From: Paracoccus sediminilitoris
GTDB taxonomy: Bacteria > Pseudomonadota > Alphaproteobacteria > Rhodobacterales > Rhodobacteraceae
Direction of reading: 5' to 3'
Assembly (NCBI RefSeq): GCF_003259195.1
Contig: NZ_QJPK01000010.1
Span: forward strand, 84,016-148,015
DNA length: 64,000 bases
In this document: positions 17,617 to 26,080 of the stretch, in pieces
Layout: each line of letters begins with the position of its first letter
How positions within the stretch are numbered: the stretch's first letter is position 1
Position numbers and translations under genes: made by a program
The notes under the pieces: model-generated
What the model saw: the letters and a program-made list of their open reading frames with translations, nothing else
Databases searched by the model: none
What the model was told of the DNA's origin: nothing

Positions 17617-18369
17617 ATGAAGACGGCATTGATCACGGGCGGCGCGCAGGGAATCGGCAAGGGCATCGTCGCAAGGCTGCGACAGGACGGCTGGCGCGTC
17701 GCGGCGATGGATCTGGACGAAGAGGCTCTGTCCGAGCTGGCCGAGGAAGACAGCCACATCCTGACTCTGACAGCCGATGTCGGCGACGAGGCTCAGGTCG
17801 CGTCGGCGTTTGATCAGATGCAGGAATGGCTGGACGGGCAGGGTCTGGACCTGCTGGTCTGCAACGCCGGCATCGCCGACCCTGTTTGCGGACCGATCGA
17901 GGATCTTTCGCTGAGTGACTGGCGGCGTTGGCAGGACAGCCATGTAACGGGGGCATTCCTGTGCACGCGCGCCGCCGTTCCGATGCTGCGCAAGGCGGGC
18001 GGCAGCATCGTGATGATGTCATCGACCCGCGCCCAGCAATCCGAACCGCAGACCGAGGCCTATTCCGCCGCCAAGGGGGCGCTGACGGCCTTTACCCGGG
18101 CGCTGTCGGTCAGCCTGGGTCCCGATATTCGCGCCAATTGCATCTTGCCCGGCTGGATTGAAACTGCGCCTTGGCAAAAGCGCGCGAACCGCAAATGCCC
18201 CGAACATTCACATGCCGACATGGCGCAGCATCCTGCAGGGCGGGTGGGCAGACCTGCGGACGTGGCGGCGTTGGTTGCCTGGCTTGCCTCGGACGAAGCG
18301 GGCTTCATCACGGGGCAGGATTTCGTGGTCGATGGCGGCATGAGCGTCAAGATGATCTATGCCGAATGA
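17617..18369 (+). CDS. Short-chain dehydrogenase/reductase
   Basis: NAD(P)-dependent oxidoreductase of the classical SDR type, 250 aa. Cofactor motif TGGAQGIG (7-14), the NAG motif (CNAGIAD, 83-88), catalytic Tyr149 and Lys153 in AYSAAKG, preceded by the Ser of VMMSSTRA. MDLDEEAL after beta-2 suggests NAD(H) preference. Substrate unknown. GGGGGCGGG before the ATG serves as SD. Followed by a strong bidirectional terminator shared with gap. Confidence 0.92.
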   Translation: MKTALITGGAQGIGKGIVARLRQDGWRVAAMDLDEEALSELAEEDSHILTLTADVGDEAQVASAFDQMQEWLDGQGLDLLVCNAGIADPVCGPIEDLSLSDWRRWQDSHVTGAFLCTRAAVPMLRKAGGSIVMMSSTRAQQSEPQTEAYSAAKGALTAFTRALSVSLGPDIRANCILPGWIETAPWQKRANRKCPEHSHADMAQHPAGRVGRPADVAALVAWLASDEAGFITGQDFVVDGGMSVKMIYAE

Positions 18370-18400
18370 AAAGGGCGGCGGGATGAACCCGCCGCCCTTT
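18370..18400. terminator. Bidirectional terminator between the SDR gene and gap
   Basis: Perfect 13-base stem AAAGGGCGGCGGG / CCCGCCGCCCTTT around the loop ATGAA. The A/T ends give a short U run in both directions, so it can stop both convergent units. Confidence 0.85.
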
Positions 18401-18420
18401 CGCCGTCAGATTGAGATCGT

Positions 18421-19422
18421 TCAGATCAGCTTGCCCATCGCGACCGCGGTGTCGGACATGCGGTTCGAGAAGCCCCATTCATTGTCGTACCAGGTCAGGA
18501 TGCGGACCATCCGGCCTTCCATGACCTTGGTCTGATCCATGTGGAAGATCGACGAATGGGGGTCATGGTTGAAGTCGGAGGACACCAGCGGCTCTTCGGT
18601 ATAGCCCAGAACGCCCTTCAGCGGACCGTCGGCCGCGGCCTTGATGGCGGCGTTGATTTCTTCGACCGTGGTGTCGCGGCTGGCTTCGAAGGTCAGGTCG
18701 ACGACGGAAACGTTCGGCGTCGGCACGCGGATGGCGACGCCGTCCAGCTTGCCCTTCAGTTCCGGCAGCACCAGGCCCACGGCCTTGGCCGCACCGGTCG
18801 AGGTGGGGATCATCGACAGCGCCGCGGCGCGGGCGCGGTACAGGTCCTTGTGCATCGTGTCCAGCGTCGGCTGGTCGCCGGTATAGCTGTGGATGGTGGT
18901 CATGAAACCGCGATCGATGCCGATCGTGTCGTTCAGGACCTTGACCACCGGGGACAGGCAGTTGGTGGTGCAGCTGGCGTTCGAGACGACGATGTCGTCG
19001 GCGGTCAGCGTGTCGTCGTTGACGCCGAATACGATGGTCTTGTCGGCATTTTCGCCGGGTGCCGAGATCAGGACGCGCTTGGCACCGGTCTGCAAGTGCG
19101 GCTGAACCTTTTCCTTCGAGGTGAAGATGCCGGTGCATTCCATGATGACATCGACATCGCCCCAAGGCAGTTCGGCTGGGTTGCGGATGGCGGTCACCTT
19201 GATCGGGCCGCGGCCCACGTCGATCGAGGAACCATCCACGGTGACCGTTGCCGGAAAGCGGCCATGCACGCTGTCATAGCGCAGCAGGTGGGCGTTCGTT
19301 TCGACCGGGCCCAGATCGTTGATGGCGACAACCTCGATATCGGTGCGTCCCGATTCGATGATTGCGCGCAGGACGTTGCGACCGATACGGCCGAAGCCAT
19401 TGATGGCGACCTTGACTGCCAT
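18421..19422 (-). CDS. gap: Glyceraldehyde-3-phosphate dehydrogenase
   Basis: Oxidises glyceraldehyde-3-phosphate with phosphate and NAD+ in glycolysis, or runs in reverse. 333 aa. NAD motif [13 protein letters not shown] at the N-terminus and the catalytic Cys in [12 protein letters not shown]. Start at ATG 19422 with AAGAGGGG upstream; the open frame extends 180 bases further but only this start fits the family. The 47-aa membrane peptide gene ends 89 bases upstream on the same strand. Confidence 0.96.
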   Translation of the reverse strand: MAVKVAINGFGRIGRNVLRAIIESGRTDIEVVAINDLGPVETNAHLLRYDSVHGRFPATVTVDGSSIDVGRGPIKVTAIRNPAELPWGDVDVIMECTGIFTSKEKVQPHLQTGAKRVLISAPGENADKTIVFGVNDDTLTADDIVVSNASCTTNCLSPVVKVLNDTIGIDRGFMTTIHSYTGDQPTLDTMHKDLYRARAAALSMIPTSTGAAKAVGLVLPELKGKLDGVAIRVPTPNVSVVDLTFEASRDTTVEEINAAIKAAADGPLKGVLGYTEEPLVSSDFNHDPHSSIFHMDQTKVMEGRMVRILTWYDNEWGFSNRMSDTAVAMGKLI

Positions 19423-19510
19423 GGGTACCCCTCTTGAGCAGGTGACGGTTGCACATCCTCTAACGTGACGGCAACCCTGATGCAAACGCGACAATGGCGC
19501 AGATGACGAC

Positions 19511-19654
19511 CTAGCGCCAGAAGGCGCAATATTCGATGAACCGATCCATCGTCTTGCCGACGAACAGCGGCAGATCCCCCCCCAGCCAGACTTGATCGAC
19601 AAGAAAGGCGGCGGCGATCAGCAGCAGCAGGGCGATTGCGATTTGGTTGGTCAT
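19511..19654 (-). CDS. Small single-pass membrane peptide, unknown
   Basis: 47 aa: one transmembrane helix (about 4-20, [17 protein letters not shown]) and a short soluble tail ending [10 protein letters not shown] perfect GGAGG lies 6 bases before the ATG, which supports a real gene below usual size cut-offs. It lies directly upstream of gap on the same strand and may share its transcript. Function unknown. Confidence 0.7.
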   Translation of the reverse strand: MTNQIAIALLLLIAAAFLVDQVWLGGDLPLFVGKTMDRFIEYCAFWR

Positions 19655-19719
19655 CTGCGCCTCCGATCGGTGGTTTATCACGCGGCGCGCCTTCGGGGGC
19701 AAGACGCTTTCACGCGGTC

Positions 19720-20730
19720 CTATTCATCGTCCTGCGGCATGCGCAGCGTGATCTGGCCCTCCTCCTGCAGGCGGCGGATCGTGGCGACGACCTCGGTCTT
19801 GGCGTCTTCGACATCCTTGGCACGGGGCCTGCCAAGCGCCTCGCGTTCCTCGCGCAGGCCGTCGGCCATGCGTTGCGACAGGTTAGACAGGATGAATTCC
19901 GCCGCCGCCTGATCGGCGGGCTCGGTCGCCGCCAGTGCCCGGATCAGGGCCGCCTGATCGACATCGCGCACGATGCGCGGCACCTCGCGCGGCTCGACGC
20001 GGGTGGGGATATGGCCAAAGATGAAGATCGCCTTGCGCACCCCTTCGGCAAAGCCCGTGTCGCGTTCCTCCAGCACCTGCAGCACGTCATCGCGCAGATC
20101 GGCGGTGGCAAAGTTCAGGATGGCGCCCATGCGGTCGGCGGCAGGCGTGGCAATGGCGGGTTTGGGCAGGGCATCGGCGGCTTGCAGCAGCACTAGCCCC
20201 ACGCGTTTCAACGCATCAGGCGTGACCGCGGCCGTCATCGACATCGCTTGGGCCACCGACCGCGCCCGGTCCCGCGACAGTGCCAGAAAGGTGGCCGAGG
20301 CCGCCTCGACCGGCAGCTTGGACATCATCAGGGCAACCAGTTCGACCGATTCCGCCTGGGCCAGCTTGATCAGCACGTCATTGGGCAGCGCGCAGATGCG
20401 CCCCCACGGGTCACCCCGCCCCGAAATGGCATCCGCCTGCCGCACCCGGTCGCTGCTGGCATCCGAAATGCGCGCCCCCAGCATCGCCAGCGTGCCGTCC
20501 ATGTCGCCCGGAAAGGTGACGCCCACCGATTCAAGCCGGTCGCAGAATTCGGTGATCACGGCATCGCGCGTCTGCCGGTCGATCAGCTGCATCCCGGCCA
20601 TTTCCTGCGCCAGAAGCGTCTGCGCGTCGCTGTTCAGCCGGTCCAGTCCCGCGACCTGATCGTCGTCCAGCAGAAGGCGCACGATGACCGCCGCCTTCTG
20701 CCTTTGGCTAAGCCCGATCTGCGTTGTCAT
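19720..20730 (-). CDS. Orphan FliG-like protein
   Basis: 336 aa. The C-terminal third (about 225-315) matches the FliG motor-switch domain pattern: FIFGHIPTRVEPREVPRIVRDVD, then ALAATEPADQAAAEFILSNLSQR. The N-terminal part begins GLSQRQKAAVIVRLLLDD, also FliG-like. In flagellated cells FliG forms the rotor face that meets MotA. No other flagellar gene is in the window, so this is an isolated copy; a MotA/MotB-like pair lies 4 kb away. Start at ATG 20730 is the best of several. Confidence 0.72.
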   Translation of the reverse strand: MTTQIGLSQRQKAAVIVRLLLDDDQVAGLDRLNSDAQTLLAQEMAGMQLIDRQTRDAVITEFCDRLESVGVTFPGDMDGTLAMLGARISDASSDRVRQADAISGRGDPWGRICALPNDVLIKLAQAESVELVALMMSKLPVEAASATFLALSRDRARSVAQAMSMTAAVTPDALKRVGLVLLQAADALPKPAIATPAADRMGAILNFATADLRDDVLQVLEERDTGFAEGVRKAIFIFGHIPTRVEPREVPRIVRDVDQAALIRALAATEPADQAAAEFILSNLSQRMADGLREEREALGRPRAKDVEDAKTEVVATIRRLQEEGQITLRMPQDDE

Positions 20731-20809
20731 CACTGCCCCCACGGTGGTCATCATCCTGACCGCCACATTGGCAGAACAACCCTAACGCAAGGTTATCAGG
20801 CGGGCGCTT

Positions 20810-22123
20810 TTACAGGGGCGCCTGTTCGAAAACCCGCTTGAAGATCGTGTCGACATGCTTGGTGTGATAGCCAAGGTCGAACTTCTCCTCGATCTGGGCG
20901 GGCGACAGGGCGGCGGTAACGTCGGCATCACCCAGCAGCTCGGTCTTGAAGTCGGCGCCTTTTTCCCAGACTTTCATGGCGTTGCGCTGAACCAGGCGAT
21001 AGCTGTCCTCGCGGCTGACACCGGCCTGCGTCAGGGCCAGCAGCACCCGCTGCGACATGACCAGCCCCTTGAACTGGTTCATGTTGCGCAGCATGTTTTC
21101 GGGATAGATGACCAGCTTGTCGACGACGCCCGCCAGGCGGTTCAGCGCGAAATCCAGCGTGATGGTCGCATCGGGGGCGATGCCGCGCTCGACCGAGGAA
21201 TGGCTAATGTCGCGTTCATGCCATAGCGCCACGTTCTCCATCGCAGGGATGACGGCCATGCGGACCAGGCGCGCCAGACCGGTCAGGTTTTCCGTCAGGA
21301 CCGGGTTGCGCTTGTGGGGCATCGCGGACGATCCCTTCTGGCCGGCGCTGAAGAACTCCTCGGCTTCCAGAACCTCGGTCCGCTGCATGTGGCGGATCTC
21401 GATGGCGACGTTCTCGATGCTGCTGGCGATGACGCCCAGCACGGCAAAGAACATCGCGTGGCGGTCGCGCGGAATGACCTGGGTGCTGATGGGTTCGGGG
21501 CGCAGGCCCAGTTTCGCGCAGACATGCTCCTCGACCGCGGGGTCGATATTGGCGAAGGTGCCGACGGCGCCGCTGATCGCGCCGGTGGCGATTTCGTCGC
21601 GCGCGGCCAGCAGGCGGGCGCGACCGCGGGCCATTTCGGCATAGAACCGCGCGAAGGTCAGGCCCATCGTGGTCGGTTCGGCGTGGATGCCATGGCTGCG
21701 GCCGATGCGGACCGTGTCCTTATGTTCATAGGCGCGGCGCTTCAGCGCCTCCAGCAGCTTGTCCATGTCGGCCAGCAGGATATCGGCGGCGCGCACCAGC
21801 TGGACGTTCAGCGTCGTGTCCAGCACGTCGCTGCTGGTCATGCCCTGGTGCACGAAACGCGCCTGATCGCTGCCCACATGTTCGGCCAGATGGGTCAGGA
21901 AGGCAATGACGTCATGCTTGGTGACGGCTTCAATCTCATCGATGCGAGCGACGTCGAATTCGACATCCTTGGCCTTCCAGACCGCATCCGCGTTTTCGCG
22001 CGGGATCACGCCCAGATCGGCCTGAGCATCGCAGGCATGGGCTTCGATCTCGTACCAGATGCGGAACTTGGTTTCGGGGGACCAGATGGCGACCATTTCG
22101 GGGCGGGAATAACGGGGGATCAT
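20810..22123 (-). CDS. purB: Adenylosuccinate lyase
   Basis: Cleaves SAICAR and adenylosuccinate, releasing fumarate, in purine synthesis. 437 aa. Starts MIPRYSRPEMVAIWSPETKF; fumarase-superfamily signature GSSAMPHKRNP and the catalytic His region RTVRIGRSHGIHAEPTTMG-like segment are present. ATG at 22123 with AAAGGAG upstream fixes the start; the longer frame upstream is fortuitous. Single gene followed by the FliG-like gene on the same strand. Confidence 0.96.
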   Translation of the reverse strand: MIPRYSRPEMVAIWSPETKFRIWYEIEAHACDAQADLGVIPRENADAVWKAKDVEFDVARIDEIEAVTKHDVIAFLTHLAEHVGSDQARFVHQGMTSSDVLDTTLNVQLVRAADILLADMDKLLEALKRRAYEHKDTVRIGRSHGIHAEPTTMGLTFARFYAEMARGRARLLAARDEIATGAISGAVGTFANIDPAVEEHVCAKLGLRPEPISTQVIPRDRHAMFFAVLGVIASSIENVAIEIRHMQRTEVLEAEEFFSAGQKGSSAMPHKRNPVLTENLTGLARLVRMAVIPAMENVALWHERDISHSSVERGIAPDATITLDFALNRLAGVVDKLVIYPENMLRNMNQFKGLVMSQRVLLALTQAGVSREDSYRLVQRNAMKVWEKGADFKTELLGDADVTAALSPAQIEEKFDLGYHTKHVDTIFKRVFEQAPL

Positions 22124-22267
22124 GGGGGCTCCTTTCGGTTGTCGTGGGCATAGCCCCGACGTGCCGCAGGGGCAAGTTTTCATCACGCCCGCGTGCATTC
22201 GCGCGGAACATTCCGCCCCGATGGCGGGTTCGGTCCACAAGAACCGACATTCAAGACGAGGTACGCC

Positions 22268-23023
22268 ATGCGCCGCCCCCACGACCCCCATCCCGAGTTG
22301 ACCGAAGCCGATCAAACCAGCCAGACACGCTTTGGCCCCCGCCCCGTTCCCGAAGGCCACAAGACGGGCAGCCCCTATCCCCACCGCCCGATGCGGTCCA
22401 CCAAGGTGCCGCCTTCGGGACGTGTGTCGCCCGACGGGCGCCAGGCGTGGCCCGAACCCTCGCTGACCGCCAAGATCATCGTCTGGGGCGGCATGGCCTT
22501 AGGTGTGGCCGGGATCACGGCAGCAACCTCGATCGCGGCGCGTAAGCTGGTCGCCAGCGAACGCCCCGAACCGCCGCGTCTGACAGGTTCCGCCCCCGTC
22601 GCCCCCCGCTTTGCCCAGCTGGAGGAAGACGACCGCGAGGCCATGCGCCGTCGCGTCCGTGCCCAGGCCCGCGACGATGCAGCCCACAAGGCGCGTCTGC
22701 GGTCCAAGGCAGGGCAGGGCCGCGACCGGGGCAATTTCGCCAAGGACCTGACGCGCACCGCGACCGAACTGACCGATGGCCTGAATGGCGTCGCCCAATC
22801 GCTGGTCACGGCCTTTGACAGCTTCCGCGGCGTGTCCCGTCAGGCCACCACGATCGTGGCCGATTTCGTGGCTGCCGCCGATCAGCTGAAATCCATGGTG
22901 AATGGCGCACCGGGCCCGGCACCTGCTCCGCGCAGCGCGCCCGCAGAACGCGAGGCCGCCGCCCCGCAGGCACCTTCGGATCGTGCGCAGTCTGTGGATG
23001 AACACCGCATCAACCGGTTGTAA
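22268..23023 (+). CDS. Membrane-anchored protein of unknown function
   Basis: 251 aa. Polar Pro/Arg-rich N-terminus (1-65), one transmembrane segment (about 68-92, IIVWGGMALGVAGITAATSIAA), a charged helix, a possible coiled coil (150-210, LTRTATELTDGLNGVAQSL) and an Ala/Pro-rich tail. SD GACGAGG precedes the ATG. The yihY gene begins 15 bases after its stop, so they are probably one operon. I do not recognise the family; it is probably restricted to Rhodobacteraceae. Confidence 0.75.
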   Translation: MRRPHDPHPELTEADQTSQTRFGPRPVPEGHKTGSPYPHRPMRSTKVPPSGRVSPDGRQAWPEPSLTAKIIVWGGMALGVAGITAATSIAARKLVASERPEPPRLTGSAPVAPRFAQLEEDDREAMRRRVRAQARDDAAHKARLRSKAGQGRDRGNFAKDLTRTATELTDGLNGVAQSLVTAFDSFRGVSRQATTIVADFVAAADQLKSMVNGAPGPAPAPRSAPAEREAAAPQAPSDRAQSVDEHRINRL

Positions 23024-23037
23024 GGCTGGCGCAAAGC

Positions 23038-24078
23038 ATGAAGGAACAGATGATGCAGGACAGGCCGGGCGTACTCAGCGCGATCTTCGACCCCTTGGAC
23101 GATCAGACCCGCAGCCGGTTCGGCCTGGCCGAGAGCAAGGCGGAAAAACCCGCCTTGCAGCCCGATTCCCTGCCCAAGGGCCGCATGCCGCGCCTGCGGG
23201 ACCTTGGGTTTCGCGACATCGTAGCCTTGTGCAAATCCATCTTCACCCAGATCGGAGAGGATCGCGTCACGTCGGTTGCTGGAGGCGTGACCTTTTTCGG
23301 TTTGTTGTCGCTGTTCCCCGCCATCACCGCTTTCGTGTCGCTCTATGGGCTTCTGGCGGACCCCTCGACCATCCAATCGCATTTGGAAATGCTGCAGAGC
23401 TTTCTGCCCTCCAGTTCGCTTGACATCATCCGCGAACAGGTCTCGTCAATCACTTCTGCATCTTCGGGTGCCTTGTCACTGGCGGGGATCGCCGCACTGC
23501 TGGTGGCCTTCTGGTCAGCCAATGGCGGCATGAAGGCGCTGCTGTCGGCGCTGAACGTCGCCTTCTTTCAGCGTGAAACGCGCAGCTTCCTGCGCCTGAA
23601 CATCGTCGCGATGGCCTTTACCATCGGGGGACTGTTGCTGATTGCCATGATGCTGGTCGTGATCGCGGTGGTTCCCATCATCCTTGGGTATCTGCCCCTT
23701 GGTCTGGGCAGCGAAACCTTCGTCGCTATGATCCGCTGGCCCATCATGTTCAGCGTGCTGGTTCTGGCCTTGGCGGCAGTCTATCGTTGGGGGCCCGCCA
23801 TGCCCGATGCGCGCTGGCGCTGGATTTCGCCGGGCGCAGTGTTCGCGGCGGTGGTGCTGGTGGCGACCTCGATGCTGTTTTCATGGTATGCGGCCAATTT
23901 TGCCGATTACAACGAAACCTACGGTTCCTTGGGGGCGGTCGTCGCGCTGATGACATGGCTGTGGCTGAACGCAACCATCGTGCTGGTCGGCGCCGAGATC
24001 AATTCCGAGCTGGATCGCCATCTGCGCAAGATGGCCGGTCTGAAACCCTTGGCACCATCTGGTCAGAACGCATCTTGA
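23038..24078 (+). CDS. YihY/BrkB-family membrane protein
   Basis: 346-aa inner-membrane protein with six predicted helices. Family features: RVTSVAGGVTFFGLLSLFPAITAFVSLYGL, the long ALLVAFWSANGGMKALLSALNVAFF segment, and YNETYGSLGAVVALMTWLW near the end. Early names linked the family to RNase BN or serum resistance, but its role remains unclear. An internal ATG at 23050 with AAGGA is an alternative start. The TGATG junction couples it to the SMR gene. Confidence 0.9.
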   Translation: MKEQMMQDRPGVLSAIFDPLDDQTRSRFGLAESKAEKPALQPDSLPKGRMPRLRDLGFRDIVALCKSIFTQIGEDRVTSVAGGVTFFGLLSLFPAITAFVSLYGLLADPSTIQSHLEMLQSFLPSSSLDIIREQVSSITSASSGALSLAGIAALLVAFWSANGGMKALLSALNVAFFQRETRSFLRLNIVAMAFTIGGLLLIAMMLVVIAVVPIILGYLPLGLGSETFVAMIRWPIMFSVLVLALAAVYRWGPAMPDARWRWISPGAVFAAVVLVATSMLFSWYAANFADYNETYGSLGAVVALMTWLWLNATIVLVGAEINSELDRHLRKMAGLKPLAPSGQNAS

Positions 24079-24413
24079 TGGCTTCACCCTATATCCCGCT
24101 GATCACCGCCATCGTGCTCGAGGTGCTGGGTACCTCGATGCTGCAACGATCGGCACAGTTCACCCGGCTGTGGCCGACATTGGCGATGGCTCTTTGCTAT
24201 CTGGCCAGCTTCTATCTGCTGTCGGTCAGTCTGAAGGTTCTGCCCTTGGGCGTCGCCTATGCCATCTGGAGCGCTTGCGGAGTCGCCTTGGTGGCCGTCA
24301 TCGGTCTTGTCGTCTTCGGCCAAAGGCTGGATATGCCCGCCGTGCTGGGGCTGACGCTGATCGTGGCCGGGGTAGTGGTGATCAACGTCTTTTCCAACAC
24401 CGTCGGGCATTAA
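24078..24413 (+). CDS. Small multidrug resistance (SMR) family transporter
   Basis: 111 aa with four transmembrane helices. TM1 holds the essential Glu15 (ITAIVLEVLGTSML), the proton/drug site of EmrE-like proteins; YLLSVSLKVLPLGVAYAIWSACGV is a classic SMR TM2-TM3 segment. Dimeric exporters of cationic compounds or guanidinium. The ATG overlaps the yihY stop (TGATG). The gene overlaps the convergent MotB-like gene by 4 bases. Confidence 0.92.
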   Translation: MASPYIPLITAIVLEVLGTSMLQRSAQFTRLWPTLAMALCYLASFYLLSVSLKVLPLGVAYAIWSACGVALVAVIGLVVFGQRLDMPAVLGLTLIVAGVVVINVFSNTVGH

Positions 24414-26077
24414 CGTTCGGTCAGCTTCAATTCGATCCGGCGGTTCAGGGCGCGGTCCTCGGGGGTGTCCTGCGGCGCTATGGGGCGCGTGTCGGCAAAT
24501 CCCGTGGGGGCCAGACGGTTCGCGGGAAAGCCCAGTTCGTCCGTCAGATAGCGCACCACAGCCAAGGCGCGACCTTGGCTCAGTTCCCAGTTGTCACGAT
24601 ACCGCCCGGTGCCCGACAGGGGCAGATTGTCGGTATGGCCGTCGACGCGAATGATCCAGTCGATCTCGGGGGGGATCTCATCCGAGATCTCGGTCAGCAG
24701 GACGGCCAAGCTTGCAATCTGGTCGCGACCTGCGGGCGAGAGTGTCGCCTCACCCGGATCGAACAGCACTTCCGACTGAAAAACGAAGCGATCGCCCACG
24801 ACCTTGACGCCGTCGCGCCCCGACAGGATCTGCGACAGCCGGCCAAAGAATTCCGACCGATAACGGGAAAGGTCCTGCGCCTCCGCCTCGGCGGCCTGGC
24901 GGGCCTCCTCCTCCAGCGCCAGCCGCCTGCGCGATTCGTCGGCGGCCCGCAGCAGGGCGGCATTCAGCTGCTGGCCCAGTTCGGCCACCTGCAACTCGGC
25001 CTGGTCCTGTTCCTCTCCGGCGGTCTGCAGCAGGGCTTGCAGCGATCCCATTTGGGCCGTCAACTGGGCGACCTGTTCGTTCAGCAGGGCAACGCGGCGC
25101 TGGCTGTCCTCGGTCAGGTCATCCTGCTGGGCCAGTTCCTGGCGCGCGGTGGCCAGCAATGCGGCCTGGCGTTCGGCCTCGTCCATTCGGCGCGCGGCCT
25201 CAAGGTCGGCCTCGTCCTTGGCAGCATTTGCGGCGGCCAGCAGGGTCAGCGTGTCTTCGGCCTGCCGGCGCTGCTCCTCCAAGGCCAGGGTCATCGCGGT
25301 CAACTCGCTGTCGGCGCTTTCCAGCCGGTCCCGCAGCAGACGCGCGGCCTCGGCCTCGGCCAGGCGGGCCTGCTCGGCCTGGCTCAGGTTCCCCTGCACG
25401 CTGGCCAGTGTCTGATCGGTCTCGGCATTGCGGGCCCGCAGTTCGGCGACCAGCGCCTGCAGCGCATCACGCCGGGCTGCGGCCAGTCGGGCGGTTTCCG
25501 CCGCCTCATCGGTTTCCTGACGCGCGGCTGCCACGGCCATCTCCGCCGCCGAGGCGCGTTCTTCAGCCGCGCTCACCTCCGATTGCAGCTGCTCGACACG
25601 CGCCGCATCGGACGCACGGGCGGCCAGCAGGGTGGCGACCTCGGCCTCGAAATCGGTCAGCCGTGATTGCGCGGTTTCCAGTTCCTGTCGGCCTTGGTCC
25701 AGCTGGCTGCGCAGGCGCGTGATGCGGGCGGCGCGTTCGCGGGCGGCGGCTTCGGCATCGGCGGCACGTTCGGTCTGGGCCTGCAGATCGCTGGCCAGCG
25801 TGTCGCGTTCGTCATTGGCGGCACCAAGCGCGCGGTTCAGCGATGCCACCTGCTGGCCCAGCCCCTCCAGTTGCTGCTGCTGTTCCGAGATGACCCGCCC
25901 CTGGTCGCTGATCGTGCCGTCCTGGGTGGTGATCTGTTCGCGCAGCACCGATTGCACCACCATGAAGATGGTCAGCACGAACATCAGAACCATCAACAGC
26001 GCCGTCATCGCATCCACGAAACCCGGCCAGATCGTGGCCGAGAAACGCTGTGCCGAAGAACCCCGGGCCAGACGCAT
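24410..26077 (-). CDS. MotB/OmpA-type peptidoglycan-binding protein with long coiled coil
   Basis: 555 aa. One N-terminal transmembrane helix (about 18-42) with Asp22 in WPGFVDAMTALLMV, matching the proton-carrying Asp of MotB. Then an unusually long coiled coil (about 50-410) and a C-terminal OmpA-like domain (RVDGHTDNLPLSGTGRYRDN, FADTRPIAPQDTPEDRALNRRIE) that binds peptidoglycan. Classical MotB is about 300 aa, so the coil is the odd part. Lies 3 bases after the MotA/TolQ-like gene, forming a stator-like pair. Confidence 0.85.
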   Translation of the reverse strand: MRLARGSSAQRFSATIWPGFVDAMTALLMVLMFVLTIFMVVQSVLREQITTQDGTISDQGRVISEQQQQLEGLGQQVASLNRALGAANDERDTLASDLQAQTERAADAEAAARERAARITRLRSQLDQGRQELETAQSRLTDFEAEVATLLAARASDAARVEQLQSEVSAAEERASAAEMAVAAARQETDEAAETARLAAARRDALQALVAELRARNAETDQTLASVQGNLSQAEQARLAEAEAARLLRDRLESADSELTAMTLALEEQRRQAEDTLTLLAAANAAKDEADLEAARRMDEAERQAALLATARQELAQQDDLTEDSQRRVALLNEQVAQLTAQMGSLQALLQTAGEEQDQAELQVAELGQQLNAALLRAADESRRRLALEEEARQAAEAEAQDLSRYRSEFFGRLSQILSGRDGVKVVGDRFVFQSEVLFDPGEATLSPAGRDQIASLAVLLTEISDEIPPEIDWIIRVDGHTDNLPLSGTGRYRDNWELSQGRALAVVRYLTDELGFPANRLAPTGFADTRPIAPQDTPEDRALNRRIELKLTER

Positions 26078-26080
26078 CGC

